Source: an uncultured Bacteroidota bacterium
GTDB taxonomy: Bacteria; Bacteroidota; Bacteroidia; Chitinophagales; Chitinophagaceae
Direction: 5' to 3'
DNA: 64,000 nucleotides
Assembly: GCA_903882805.1 (NCBI GenBank)
Contig: CAIRYK010000095.1
Span: 35,444-99,443 of the forward strand
The first letter of the stretch is position 1. Every line of letters begins with the position of its first letter. Of the stretch, positions 40,911 to 50,868 are shown in pieces. The translations under genes and the position numbers were made by a program. A model generated the notes under the pieces. It saw nothing but the letters and a program-made list of their open reading frames with translations, made no database searches and had not been told where the DNA came from.

Positions 40911-42152
40911 GTGAAAGTATTAGTAATTACCAGTAACTACCCGCGGAAGAACGCGCTGAACAATGGTGTGTTTATACATCAGCAGGTAAAGGCATTGCAG
41001 CAGTTGGGCGTAGATTGTCATGTACTCACTTATCACAACTGGTATCCGCCGTTTGGGTTGCATAAATATCATCAGTATTGGCGCGATGGCTACGATGCGC
41101 ACAGCGTTTATTTTGAGGAATATGAAGGTGTGAAAATATATGCAGTGCCTATGTTTGTGCGTATGCCCAGTCGTTTTTTCAAAGAGGGCTATTTAGACAG
41201 GGCGGTGCGGTCGTTGTTGCGCTTTGTGAAAAAAACGCCTGCCTTGCACAATGCCGACTGGCTGTACGCGCACTTTCTTACCGACAACGCCTATATAGCG
41301 AGTAGAGTAAAAGACCAACTAAATCTTAAAATTGCCGCCATAGCGCGCGGCGACGATGTGCATGCCTGGCCAGAGCAAAACCCGGCGCTACAGGCGCATT
41401 TTCCGCTGGTGTTTGAAAAAGTGGATCTGCTTATGGCCAATAGCCGCAATTTGGGCAACGACGCCCAAAAGTGGATGGAGCCTGGCAAGGAACGGAATGT
41501 AGAGGTAGTGTACAATGGTATAGAACATAGCAGGTTTAGGCCGGTGAATGGCAATGATGAGCGGCGTGAAATACGGAGCCAGTTTAAAATGGCCGAGAAT
41601 ATGAAGTACCTGACTTGCGTGGCTACTCCTATAGTTTTGAAGGGATGGGTGGAATTGCTGGAGGCGGTAAAATTACTGGGCGGTGATTTTGGCGGCTGGC
41701 AGTTGCTTATGGTGGCGCCACGCCGGCTGGGACCCGATGCGCTGGACCTCGAAGAAATGGGTAAGCAGATGGGTATCTCAGACCGGCTATATTATATGGG
41801 TAGTTTGTCGCCCGACGAGCTGGCTCGCCTATTGCGGGCATCCGATGCATTTGTGTTGTCGAGTTATAATGAAGGTATGGCCAATTCGCTGCTCGAGGCA
41901 ATGGCCAGCGGGTTGCCATGTATAGCCACCGAAGTGGGCGGGCACAACGAAGTGATAGCGCATGGCGTCGACGGACTACTGGTGCAGCCCAAAACTATTA
42001 CTGAACTGGCCGCCGCAATAAAAACAATAGTTAGCGACGGAGACCTTCGCAAACAACTGGGCGAAAATGCAAGAAATCGAATGATTACATTCGGCGATTA
42101 CAGGCAAAACAGCGCTAAGCTAAAGGCGTTGCTGGAGCAATATAGCAAATAG
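40911..42152 (+). CDS. Family 4 glycosyltransferase
   Basis: 413 residues from the GTG at 40911, which places the start at KVLVITSNYPRKNALNNGVF, the normal GT4 N-terminus. A TTG at 40863 would add 16 charged residues. N-terminal Rossmann half: WLYAHFLTDNAYIASRVKDQ, IAAIARGDDVHAWPEQNP, VDLLMANSRNLGNDAQKW, VVYNGIEHSRFRPV. C-terminal donor half: LTCVATPIVLKGWVELLEAV, RLYYMGSLSPDELARLL, and the EX7E-type motif around SSYNEGMANSLLEAMASGLP with CIATEVGGHNEVI. It probably adds a sugar from a nucleotide donor to a surface glycan. It is coupled to the GT2 gene by a 48-bp gap. Confidence 0.93.
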   Translation: MKVLVITSNYPRKNALNNGVFIHQQVKALQQLGVDCHVLTYHNWYPPFGLHKYHQYWRDGYDAHSVYFEEYEGVKIYAVPMFVRMPSRFFKEGYLDRAVRSLLRFVKKTPALHNADWLYAHFLTDNAYIASRVKDQLNLKIAAIARGDDVHAWPEQNPALQAHFPLVFEKVDLLMANSRNLGNDAQKWMEPGKERNVEVVYNGIEHSRFRPVNGNDERREIRSQFKMAENMKYLTCVATPIVLKGWVELLEAVKLLGGDFGGWQLLMVAPRRLGPDALDLEEMGKQMGISDRLYYMGSLSPDELARLLRASDAFVLSSYNEGMANSLLEAMASGLPCIATEVGGHNEVIAHGVDGLLVQPKTITELAAAIKTIVSDGDLRKQLGENARNRMITFGDYRQNSAKLKALLEQYSK

Positions 42153-42543
42153 CAGGCGTTAGGAACTGGTATTGTGTTGCTTACTGCGATGAAATACTGA
42201 GCAAATAACTGTAATTGCAATTGTTAATGAAGTGGTATGCCGCAGACCCGATGAAGAAGGAAAAACGCGTAAAAAATACAATGCATAACCAGGCTGCTAT
42301 ATGCAATTACTTTTTATTGTACGTGGATTAACAAGGCATTAATTGCGCGGCAAAACGGCGCAAAATGCACATTCAGTATGAACAATATATTAGATTCTGC
42401 GGTTTTTTGCCTGTTGGCTATTGTTTTTGAAAATAATTACCTATTTTTATAAAATATATACGCAATGGTTATGGGTTTAGCCCGTAATCGTTGTGTTTAT
42501 TGTTGTGGTTCTTTGCATTCAGTTAACGTTTAAAAACAAAATT
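42153..42543. other. 391-bp AT-rich region upstream of the giant repeat gene
   Basis: No gene, RNA or convincing terminator is visible. TATTTTTA at 42442-42449 is one base off TAnnTTTG and could be part of the promoter for the gene at 42544. No LytTR-type ACCGTT repeat is present here. Confidence 0.4.
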
Positions 42544-45500
42544 ATGAATCAAATTCTCCTCTCACCAACTGCTTTGAAACAAGCGCGAAGTAAAAAAAAT
42601 GAAAACACGTATCACCGATTGAGCAGGTATCTTATTTGGTGTGCATTATTAATTGCCATCCCCAATTTAGCTTTAGCCATTTCTGCTATAACTGGTAGCA
42701 ACAGAGTTTGTCAGGGCTTGACGACTACACTAGCAGACGCTACTATTGGCGGATCATGGAGCAGCAGTAACCCAGCGGTTGCAACAATCGGGTCGGGTAC
42801 AGGCGTTGTTACGGGAATTACTGTAGGTACTGCAGTAATCACCTACACAGCAACCTCGGGTTTCGCAACATTGGCAATTACTGTCAATCCGCTTCCTTCG
42901 CCTATATCTGGTACGCCGGTTGTATGCGTAGGTTCTACAACAACATTAACTAATACAGGCGGTGGCACCTGGGCAAGCAGTCCTACTACAGTAGCTACTA
43001 TTGGCGCCACCAGCGGCGTAATGACCGGCGTTGCAGCAGGAAGCGCTACCATTACCTATACATTGACAACAGGTTGTAAGGCCTATGTTACGGCCACGAT
43101 CAATCCACTACCGGGAGCAATAACCGGTACCGCGGTAGTATGTGCTGGCCTATCTTCAACGCTCTCTTCTACAACATCGGGCGGCACATGGAGCAGCAGC
43201 AATACAGCTATTGCTACAGTAGGCGCCACATCTGGAGTACTTACCGGCGTTTCTGCGGGTAATGCAACAATAACATATACGCTTGGCACTGGTTGCCGCG
43301 TAATTAAAACAGCAACAGTTAATGCATTGCCAGCGGCAATAGGCGGAACTACTGCAGTGTGCGTGGGTAAAACAACTACACTGACAGACGCTACCGCAGG
43401 CGGAACCTGGACCAGCGGCAATACAGCAATAGCTACAGTTATTTTTTCGTCGGGCATAGTTACAGGCATTAGCGCAGGCACTGCAACCATCACTTACCGA
43501 TTGGCAACAGGATGTATTAATACAGTTGATGTTACCGTTAACCCATTACCAATGCCCATAGCTGGCGTTACTCCTGTTTGTGCGGGACTGTCTACAACGC
43601 TGTCCGGTTCTGGAGGCGGCGTATGGAGCAGCGGCAACACAGCTATAGTAACTATAGGCTCAACAACAGGCGTTGCCACAGGCGTAAGCGCGGGCTCGGC
43701 TAATATTACTTATACTTTGGTTACAGGTTGCAGAACAACAACAGTTATGGCGGTTCGTCCTTTGCCCGCGGTGATAGGCGGACCAACAACGGTATGTACA
43801 GGATCGATAGCTACACTTACAGACGCTACACTTGGCGGCGTGTGGAGCAGCGGATCTACAGGCGTTGCTACAGTTGGTTCTACAGGTCGTGTTACCGGCG
43901 TTAGTTCAGGGTCTGTAAATATAACCTACACCTTAAGCACCGGTTGTTTGCGGGTTCAGGCAATGACAGTAAATCCGACGCCAGCAGCAATTACGGGCGG
44001 CACTACAATTTGTCCCGCCACAAGCACAACGCTGAGCGATGCTACAGGCGGCGGAGTATGGATTAGTAATAGGCCTGCTACCGCAACAGTAGGTTCTACA
44101 TCTGGTACGGTGACCGGCGTAGTAGCCGGTACTGCAACTATTTCTTACCAGTTGCCTACAGGTTGCGCATCTACGTCTTTGATTATTGTTAACCCATTGC
44201 CTGCAGCTGTTACCGGTACTGCTTCGGTTTGTGTAGCCGGCGTAACTACGCTTGTAGGCACAGGCGGCGGCACCTGGACCAGCGGAGGTACAGGCACAGC
44301 GACGGTAGATACATTTACCGGCGTAGTAACAGGAGTATCTGCGGGTACAACAACAATAACCTATATTTTGGGTACGGGTTGTACCACTACCAAACTGGTA
44401 ACAGTTAATCCATTACCAGCCGCTATCAGCGGATCGAGCACAGTGTGCGCAACGCTCACCACACCGCTCACTGATGCAGATGCTGGCGGTACCTGGTTCA
44501 GTAATTCAACAGGCGTTGCCAATGTAGGAATTACATCAGGTATTCTTACCGGTTATACAGCAGGTTATGCTACAGTAACCTATAAGTTAGGTACCGGATG
44601 TACTGCAACACTCAACGTTACTGTAAATCCGCTACCTGCAACAATCATAGGCATACCTAAAGTGTGTGTTGGTTCTACCACTGTGTATGCCAACTCTACA
44701 ACCGGCGGCACCTGGACGAGCAGCAACACTGCAGTTGCTACGATAGGCGTGAGTACCGGAATTATTTCGGGTATTTCTGCTGGTACATCTGTAATAACTT
44801 ATACGCTTAGCACAGGTTGTTTGGCGGTGCGCGCGGTTACCGTTAATCCATTGCCAGCTACAATAAGCGGAGCTTCTGCAATATGTCAGGGCCTTAGCAC
44901 AACTTTTACCGATGCCATCACTGGCGGCACCTGGGCAAGCACCAATGTGGGTATTGCCAATGTGGGTGTAAACTCAGGCTTGGTGTATGGCACAGCGCCT
45001 GGTACAGCCACCATTACCTACAGATTAAATACAGGATGTACAACAACAAAGAGCATCACTGTTAATCCATTACCTTCTACAATTACCGGTACCGCATTCG
45101 TTTGTCTTGGTCTCACAACCACGCTTACAGATGGCGGCGGCGGTACCTGGACCAGCGGCAATCCTGCAGTGGCAACTATAGGTATTAGCTCGGGTCTTGT
45201 AACAGGCGTGTCGGCAGGCACCTCAATAGTTACTTACATGTTGAGTACCGGATGTATCACCAACCGTACTGTAACAGTAAAACCCTTGCCAAATCCAATA
45301 GCGGGAACTCCGAATGTTTGCGTTGGATTGACAACAAACCTTACCGATGCAGGCGGCGGATTCTGGAGCACCAGCAATCCTGCTATTGCTACATTTATCA
45401 CTGGCCCTGGTCAGATAACGGGTATGACCGCAGGTACGGTAACTGTTACCTACCGTTTGGGTACAAGTTGCCTTACTACATCATCTTTTACGGTTAATCC

Positions 45501-48500
45501 TCTGCCGTCATCAATCAGCGGACCAATATCATCGTGCGTAGGCACACCAGCAACCCTGACTAATACAGGCGGCGGCACATGGGCAAGCAGCAGTACGGCA
45601 ATAGCTACTATTGGGTCATCTACAGGTATCATTACCGGAGTTGTTCCGGGCAACGTAACGGTAACCTATACATTGCCAACAGGCTGTATCACTACAAGAC
45701 CAATGCTTATTAATCCGTTACCGGCAGCGATAGTAGGCACGCCTACGTTGTGTCTGGGTTCTAACCGCACCTTTACCAATACCGTAATAGGCGGTACATG
45801 GAGTACCAGCGGTTCTGTAGCTACCGTGGGCTCATCAACAGGTCTTGTAACAGCTGTAAGCACCGGTGTTGCTACCATTACGTATGGATTGAGCACAGGT
45901 TGCGTATCGCTGTATACGGTTACAGTATTGCCACTGCCTGCAGCTATTACTGGTACAACCACTGCCTGTGTAACAACAACTACCACTTTGAGCAATAGTA
46001 CCGGCGGCGGCTACTGGAGCAGCAGTAATACTGCGATTGCGACTGTAGGATCTGCAACAGGCGTTGTAACTATGGTAAGGGCAGGTACAGCAACAATATC
46101 TTATACAATAGGCACCGGATGTGCAAGCACAATAACAGTAGGTTCTATACCTCCTGCTATCAGCGGCGTAACCAGTATTTGTACCGGTACATCAACAACG
46201 CTTACCAATACTGGCGGCGGCACATGGTTGAGTAGTAATGGAGCTGTGGCGCCAATAGGCAGCACCACAGGTATTGTTACCGGTCGTTTTGCAGGTTCTG
46301 CAACTATATTCTACATATTGCCCGGCGGCTGTACAGCATCTACTATCGTGAATGTGGTGAGCACAGTACCGGCGATTACAGGCAACAACACTATATGCGG
46401 CGAACAAACAACATTGCTGATAGATCCTGCAGTAGGCGGTACATGGAGCAGTAGCGACGTATCGTTGGCAACCGTAGGCTCGTCCACCGGTTTAGTAACC
46501 GGCGTTGGCGGCGGTATGGTGACCATAACCTATTCATTAGGCACAGGTTGTTACACCACTAAAACAATGTCGGCATATGCGTTCGCGCTTATTACCGGAC
46601 CAACAAGTTTGTGTAACCAACAGTCTGTAACACTTACAGATAGGGTGACAGGCGGTATATGGACCAGCTACAATACTACTATTGCAACCGTAGGCTCTAC
46701 AACAGGCGTTGTGTTTGGCGTAACCGGCGGTTATGTGCCTATTACTTATACTTTAGGCGTTTGTCGCGATATCAGACCAATGATGGTTAATCCTTTGTCA
46801 GACATTACAGGTCCATCTACAGTATGCGTTGGGCAGGCAATAAAACTAGTAGAGGTCGGTGCTGGTACCTGGATAAGTAGCGCTCCGGCGGCGGGTTCTA
46901 TTGAATATTATACAGGACTTGTGTCGGGCATAAGCGCAGGCACTACGGTTATTACCTATACTTTGAGTACCGGTTGCCGCACAACGAAAACGGTAACAGT
47001 ATACCCACTGTCTGTAACAACCGGACCTAACAATGTATGCGTAAGCCAAATGATAACACTTGCTAACATTACCCCTGGCACAGGCACCTGGACCAGCGGC
47101 AACATGACGATCGCTACAATAGGTAGCGGCGATGGTGTTGTAACAGGCGTATCGGGTGGAACAGCAAACATATCTTATACTACAAACACAGGGTGCAGAA
47201 CAACCTACCTTGTTTATGTAAATCCGCTATCGCCGATAGTCGGGCCGTCGAGTGTTTGTGTTGGGCAATCCATAACGTTGACTGACGCCGTTGGCGGCGG
47301 ATCTTGGAGTAGTCCGAGCGGCGTAGGCATTGCTACAGTCGATTCAGCAACCAGTTTCATAACGGGTATAGCTGCGGGCACATCAATTATTACCTATACG
47401 CTACCTACAGGTTGTATTACCAGCAAATCAATTACTATCAACCCGCTTACACCTACAGTTGTGCCAAGCGGCGATTGCGTAGGACAGACAATAACACTTA
47501 CCAACCCAACAGCAGGCGGTACCTGGAGTAGCGGAAACCCAACGATAGGTATTATTGGTTCTACCACGGGCGTAGTAACCGGTATTTCTGGCGGTGTGGC
47601 TATCATATCCTATACAACCGGCACCGGTTGCCTCACAACAGCATTGGTAGCTGTTAATCCAAGGTCGGAAATTACAGGGCCGGGTAGTGTGTGTGTCGCG
47701 CAATCGATAACACTATCAAACCCGATTGGCGGCGGTACCTGGAGTACTCCAAGCGGATTAGGTATTGCAACAATCGACTCGGCCAGCAGTTTGCTTACTG
47801 GCCTGGTGAGCGGTTTTGATACCGTTTATTATACATTGCCTTCAGGCTGTATCTCTACTAAAACGGTTGTTGTAAATCCGTCTACTCCGATAGTTGTGCC
47901 AGGTAGCACATGCGTTGGACAGACAGTTACACTGACCAACCCTACCCCTGGTGGAACCTGGAGCAGCGGCAACCCAACAATTGGTAATGTAGGCGTATCT
48001 ACAGGTATTGTAACGGGCGTATCAGGCGGAACAGCAAATATTTCCTATACAATTACCAGCACAGGATGTCGTACAACGGCCGGAATACTAGTAAACAATC
48101 TTGGCCCGATTACAGGCTTGTCGCAAGTATGCGCCGGACAGGCAATTACGTTAAGCTGCGGCGTAGGCGGCGGCAGGTGGACGAGCAGTTCTACTGGCAT
48201 AGCAACGGTCGGAGCAACCACAGGGTCTGTTCGCGGAGTATCGGCAGGATCTCCTGTTATTTCATACACGTTGCCTACTGGCTGTATGTCTGTAAAAACG
48301 CTTACAGTTAATCCATTGTCTGCAATCACTGGTCCTACCAGCGTATGTTCAGGTCTTACAATTACATTGGCAAACTCAACACCAGGCGGCACATGGAGCA
48401 GCTCTAACCCAACAATTGCGAGCATCAATCCAACCACTGGTTTAGTAACTGGCGCACTTAACGGATCTACTAACATCACTTATACATTAGGTACAGGTTG

Positions 48501-49296
48501 TAAAGCTTCATCATCAGTATTGGTGCCATTCTGCAGAGCAGCAAACGGAACGCGTACTGTATGCGAAGGATCGACAATTGTGCTTACTGAAGATGTACCT
48601 GGCGGTAAATGGTACACAACCGACAACGCTATAGTGGCTGTAAATGAAGAAACCGGTGTAGCATTAGGAATTGCTCCTGGTAAGGCGACTATTTACTACA
48701 CTGTGCCAACGACAACTGGCTTTGAAAACTATTCAACTCAGATCATCGTATCGGCTCCAATAGCTCCAGCCTTTATTGCGGCAAATCCTGGCGCTAATAT
48801 TACGGAAGGACAAACAGTGACACTTACTGCAAAACAAGCTAACGTAACTGCGGGCGCGACTTACCAATGGGTGGTAAACGGCGCAGCAGTAACAGGCGCC
48901 AATAGTGCAACATACACTACAAGCGAGTTGAACAACAACGATGTTGTAAGTTGCGAAATTGTAAGTCCTTGCGGAGAAGTAGCTACTGTCAACGCGGTGA
49001 CATTTGCTGTAAGTAGCAAGATTGCTACTGCGAAGGCTGAGTTTGCACTGATGCCTAACCCTAACAATGGTACATTTACACTGAAAGGTAAACTTGGTAC
49101 TATGACCGACGAAAACCTGGCAATAGAAGTGGCCGACATGCTGGGCAGAACAGTGTATACAGGAGTAGTAACAGCACATAACGGCGTTGTAAATGAGCGC
49201 GTTTCATTGAACACATCGCTTCCGGCAGGCGCGTATTTGTTGAACGTTCGTTCAGCAAACGAGCGCACTACTGTTAGATTTGTGATAGAGCAATAA
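42544..49296 (+). CDS. Giant secreted protein with 28 BIG2-like Ig repeats and T9SS type A sorting domain
   Basis: 2250 residues from the ATG at 42544; a GTG at 42493 is in frame but less likely. After an unusually long basic leader (residues 1-39) and a hydrophobic export segment (YLIWCALLIAIPNLALA) there are 28 tandem repeats of about 70-73 residues. Their pattern is VCVGxTTTLT, GGTWSSSNTAVATIGST, TGVVTGVSAGTATITY, TLxTGC, ending NPLP or NPLS. Each has two Cys, one near the start and one in TGC. The first and last repeats have Phe instead of the second Cys. A further Ig-like domain (about 2080-2160, ATYQWVVNGAAVTGAN) and a type A sorting domain (LMPNPNNGTFTLKGKLGTM) end the chain. It is probably a long surface adhesin or stalk. 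Confidence 0.92.
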   Translation: MNQILLSPTALKQARSKKNENTYHRLSRYLIWCALLIAIPNLALAISAITGSNRVCQGLTTTLADATIGGSWSSSNPAVATIGSGTGVVTGITVGTAVITYTATSGFATLAITVNPLPSPISGTPVVCVGSTTTLTNTGGGTWASSPTTVATIGATSGVMTGVAAGSATITYTLTTGCKAYVTATINPLPGAITGTAVVCAGLSSTLSSTTSGGTWSSSNTAIATVGATSGVLTGVSAGNATITYTLGTGCRVIKTATVNALPAAIGGTTAVCVGKTTTLTDATAGGTWTSGNTAIATVIFSSGIVTGISAGTATITYRLATGCINTVDVTVNPLPMPIAGVTPVCAGLSTTLSGSGGGVWSSGNTAIVTIGSTTGVATGVSAGSANITYTLVTGCRTTTVMAVRPLPAVIGGPTTVCTGSIATLTDATLGGVWSSGSTGVATVGSTGRVTGVSSGSVNITYTLSTGCLRVQAMTVNPTPAAITGGTTICPATSTTLSDATGGGVWISNRPATATVGSTSGTVTGVVAGTATISYQLPTGCASTSLIIVNPLPAAVTGTASVCVAGVTTLVGTGGGTWTSGGTGTATVDTFTGVVTGVSAGTTTITYILGTGCTTTKLVTVNPLPAAISGSSTVCATLTTPLTDADAGGTWFSNSTGVANVGITSGILTGYTAGYATVTYKLGTGCTATLNVTVNPLPATIIGIPKVCVGSTTVYANSTTGGTWTSSNTAVATIGVSTGIISGISAGTSVITYTLSTGCLAVRAVTVNPLPATISGASAICQGLSTTFTDAITGGTWASTNVGIANVGVNSGLVYGTAPGTATITYRLNTGCTTTKSITVNPLPSTITGTAFVCLGLTTTLTDGGGGTWTSGNPAVATIGISSGLVTGVSAGTSIVTYMLSTGCITNRTVTVKPLPNPIAGTPNVCVGLTTNLTDAGGGFWSTSNPAIATFITGPGQITGMTAGTVTVTYRLGTSCLTTSSFTVNPLPSSISGPISSCVGTPATLTNTGGGTWASSSTAIATIGSSTGIITGVVPGNVTVTYTLPTGCITTRPMLINPLPAAIVGTPTLCLGSNRTFTNTVIGGTWSTSGSVATVGSSTGLVTAVSTGVATITYGLSTGCVSLYTVTVLPLPAAITGTTTACVTTTTTLSNSTGGGYWSSSNTAIATVGSATGVVTMVRAGTATISYTIGTGCASTITVGSIPPAISGVTSICTGTSTTLTNTGGGTWLSSNGAVAPIGSTTGIVTGRFAGSATIFYILPGGCTASTIVNVVSTVPAITGNNTICGEQTTLLIDPAVGGTWSSSDVSLATVGSSTGLVTGVGGGMVTITYSLGTGCYTTKTMSAYAFALITGPTSLCNQQSVTLTDRVTGGIWTSYNTTIATVGSTTGVVFGVTGGYVPITYTLGVCRDIRPMMVNPLSDITGPSTVCVGQAIKLVEVGAGTWISSAPAAGSIEYYTGLVSGISAGTTVITYTLSTGCRTTKTVTVYPLSVTTGPNNVCVSQMITLANITPGTGTWTSGNMTIATIGSGDGVVTGVSGGTANISYTTNTGCRTTYLVYVNPLSPIVGPSSVCVGQSITLTDAVGGGSWSSPSGVGIATVDSATSFITGIAAGTSIITYTLPTGCITSKSITINPLTPTVVPSGDCVGQTITLTNPTAGGTWSSGNPTIGIIGSTTGVVTGISGGVAIISYTTGTGCLTTALVAVNPRSEITGPGSVCVAQSITLSNPIGGGTWSTPSGLGIATIDSASSLLTGLVSGFDTVYYTLPSGCISTKTVVVNPSTPIVVPGSTCVGQTVTLTNPTPGGTWSSGNPTIGNVGVSTGIVTGVSGGTANISYTITSTGCRTTAGILVNNLGPITGLSQVCAGQAITLSCGVGGGRWTSSSTGIATVGATTGSVRGVSAGSPVISYTLPTGCMSVKTLTVNPLSAITGPTSVCSGLTITLANSTPGGTWSSSNPTIASINPTTGLVTGALNGSTNITYTLGTGCKASSSVLVPFCRAANGTRTVCEGSTIVLTEDVPGGKWYTTDNAIVAVNEETGVALGIAPGKATIYYTVPTTTGFENYSTQIIVSAPIAPAFIAANPGANITEGQTVTLTAKQANVTAGATYQWVVNGAAVTGANSATYTTSELNNNDVVSCEIVSPCGEVATVNAVTFAVSSKIATAKAEFALMPNPNNGTFTLKGKLGTMTDENLAIEVADMLGRTVYTGVVTAHNGVVNERVSLNTSLPAGAYLLNVRSANERTTVRFVIEQ
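42670..48765 (+). repeat. 28-unit tandem coding repeat of about 215 bp
   Basis: Direct repeats encoding the Ig-like units of the giant protein. Units are diverged in DNA but keep GGCGG(C/A)ACCTGG and ACAGG(C/T)GT(T/A) stretches. Units 22-23 (from about 47233) and 24-25 (from about 47668) form a 435-bp two-unit duplication. Units 2-16 use NPLP linkers and units 19-27 mostly NPLS/ITGP linkers. Confidence 0.85.
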
Positions 49297-49318
49297 TTCA
49301 GGTATTGCTAAATTGTTT

Positions 49319-49348
49319 AACGGGCCGGAACAGTTGTTTCGGCCCGTT
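49319..49348 (+). terminator. Hairpin terminator of the giant repeat gene
   Basis: AACGGGCCG/CGGCCCGTT stem (49319-49327 and 49340-49348), extendable inward by GAACA/TGTTT. It lies 22 bp after the stop. It is followed by ATGTATTGT, so the T-run is weak. Confidence 0.7.
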
Positions 49349-49424
49349 ATGTATTGTGCAACGTTGGCTTTCGAAAACTTGCATTTTTATGACCTTGCTC
49401 ATAATTTTTAGCTGGATTAACAAG

Positions 49425-49432
49425 TACCTTTG
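49425..49432 (+). promoter_or_regulatory. Candidate promoter of the copper-related operon, -7 box TACCTTTG
   Basis: Exact copy of the rpsU -7 element, 40 nt before the TTG start at 49473. No clear -33 TTTG. It would start a transcript covering the small Cys-rich gene and those behind it. Confidence 0.5.
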
Positions 49433-49472
49433 AGCATTCAATGAAATCAATCTGATAGAGTAATCCCTGAAA

Positions 49473-49847
49473 TTGAAAAAGCTGATTGCCATAATAGCCG
49501 TATTGGGCATTTTGTTACACACCTTTAATCAGGTGGTAATAGTGGCGCAGTTTTATGCCAATCAGGATTATATTGCAAAGAACCTTTGTGAAAACCGTGC
49601 ACGGCCTGAAAAGAAATGCTGCGGTAAGTGCTACTTGGGTAAGCAACTGAATAAGGCAGACGACAGCAAGGGAAACCGCAATACAGCATCGAAATTGGTT
49701 TTGGAAGAAGTAACGAGTTTTGTATTACCTCAACTTATCACTTTGTCGTTTATTCCTGTTTCGGAAATCAAGTCTTTATTATTTAATAAAGAATCCTCCA
49801 TCCTCAATCGTCCTCCCGGAGCTATTTTCCACCCGCCGGCATGCTAG
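49473..49847 (+). CDS. Small membrane-anchored Cys-rich protein, first gene of the MbnP/MbnH-like operon
   Basis: 124 residues. The start is a TTG at 49473, supported by the signal or anchor segment right behind it (KKLIAIIAVLGILLHTFNQV) and by the promoter box 40 nt upstream. The hallmark is NQDYIAKNLCENRARPEKKC followed by CGKCYLGKQLNK. Four Cys (one in NLC, three in KKCCGKC) make a compact metal-site-like cluster. Comparable small proteins with IAKxLC and CxGKCxLxKQL occur in Bacteroidota, often near metal-transport genes, but have no established function. The C-terminal half is variable and ends in a lone Cys. A periplasm-facing metal carrier is inferred. Confidence 0.75.
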   Translation: MKKLIAIIAVLGILLHTFNQVVIVAQFYANQDYIAKNLCENRARPEKKCCGKCYLGKQLNKADDSKGNRNTASKLVLEEVTSFVLPQLITLSFIPVSEIKSLLFNKESSILNRPPGAIFHPPAC

Positions 49848-49949
49848 TAGTTACTGTTTACAGTCAATGCGTAAAAGCCTTAAATCCCATGCGGGTATGT
49901 GTAGGGCTTTGTATGCTATTTACAGTCATTATTTAGCGGAAGTTGGGTT

Positions 49950-50858
49950 ATGAAGTATTTTTTATTGCCGTTAGCCCTGTTTATGGGCAGCGTTGCGAGC
50001 GCTTGCGATTTGTGCGGCTGCTCGGCAAGCAATCAGTTTTTGGGTATATTGCCCGGGCAACAATGGAATTTTGTTGGCGTTCAGTATCAGTACAATGCCT
50101 TTACCGGGCTTTTTCCATCGCCGTTTGAAAACAGACCAAAGGTCCATTCTACAAGTATTTACCAAACCATGCAGGTATGGGGGAGGTATGCTTTGGGGAA
50201 ACACTATCAGGTATTTGCATTTGTACCCTATCAATACAATGAGCACAAGCAGGATAGCGCGAATGTGACACGGTCGGGCATTGGCGACATTACGCTAATG
50301 GTGAACAGGACTGCTCTGGATAAACAAACAGGCGACTGGCAACAACTGCTCTATGCAGGCGTAGGTATAAAGCTGCCTACCGGTAAACACGACGGAATGA
50401 GCGTGACTGATAAGAGCGGACTGCCCAATATGCAGCCGGGTACCGGATCGGTTGATTTCATGGCAAATGCCAATTATACCCTACGCCGCGGTAAGTACGG
50501 TATAAACGCAGACGGCGCATATACATTTACAACCCCCAATAAAGACGACTATAAATATGGCAACAAAGCAAGCGCTGGCCTGACCGGCTTTTATACAAAA
50601 GTATGGTCCAGTTTTACCTTGATGCCACAGTTGGGTATTAGGTATGAATATGCACTGCACGACTACGACAACTATACGCGCAAATGGCTCAATGAGCAAA
50701 GCGGCGGGTATATGTGTTTTATGTCGGTAGGGGCGCAGGCCTACTACAAGCAGTTGGGTTTTAAAGCTGTTTGGCAGGCGCCTGTTAGCCAGCGCTACAG
50801 CGCAGGTAATGTTACCGCCGGACATAAAGCAGAAGCCGGTATTTTTCTTTTATTTTAA
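49950..50858 (+). CDS. Outer-membrane transporter-like protein with CDLCGCS N-terminus
   Basis: 302 residues. The signal peptide (KYFLLPLALFMGSVASA) is followed at once by CDLCGCSASNQFLGILPGQQ, three Cys in a metal-site-like motif at the mature N-terminus. The remainder is barrel-like, with many aromatic strands (NFVGVQYQYNAF, QVFAFVPYQYNE, LYAGVGIKLPTGK, NADGAYTFTT, LMPQLGIRYEYAL, AEAGIFLLF). It resembles the broad PF13557-type (phenol MetA-like) outer-membrane family, but that link is loose. Related CDxCGC proteins in Bacteroidota lie in similar neighbourhoods. With the MbnP/MbnH pair downstream, a role in moving or sensing copper at the outer membrane is inferred. Confidence 0.78.
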   Translation: MKYFLLPLALFMGSVASACDLCGCSASNQFLGILPGQQWNFVGVQYQYNAFTGLFPSPFENRPKVHSTSIYQTMQVWGRYALGKHYQVFAFVPYQYNEHKQDSANVTRSGIGDITLMVNRTALDKQTGDWQQLLYAGVGIKLPTGKHDGMSVTDKSGLPNMQPGTGSVDFMANANYTLRRGKYGINADGAYTFTTPNKDDYKYGNKASAGLTGFYTKVWSSFTLMPQLGIRYEYALHDYDNYTRKWLNEQSGGYMCFMSVGAQAYYKQLGFKAVWQAPVSQRYSAGNVTAGHKAEAGIFLLF

Positions 50859-50868
50859 AACAACTTTC

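Noticed and set aside
42843..48479. Several open frames antisense to the giant repeat gene, with repeated VPP and PTH motifs
   Set aside because: They repeat only because the sense gene repeats. Their residue patterns are reverse complements of the Ig repeat.
42670..48765. Regularly spaced repeats considered as a CRISPR array
   Set aside because: The period is about 215 bp, the units are coding and diverged, and one reading frame is open throughout.
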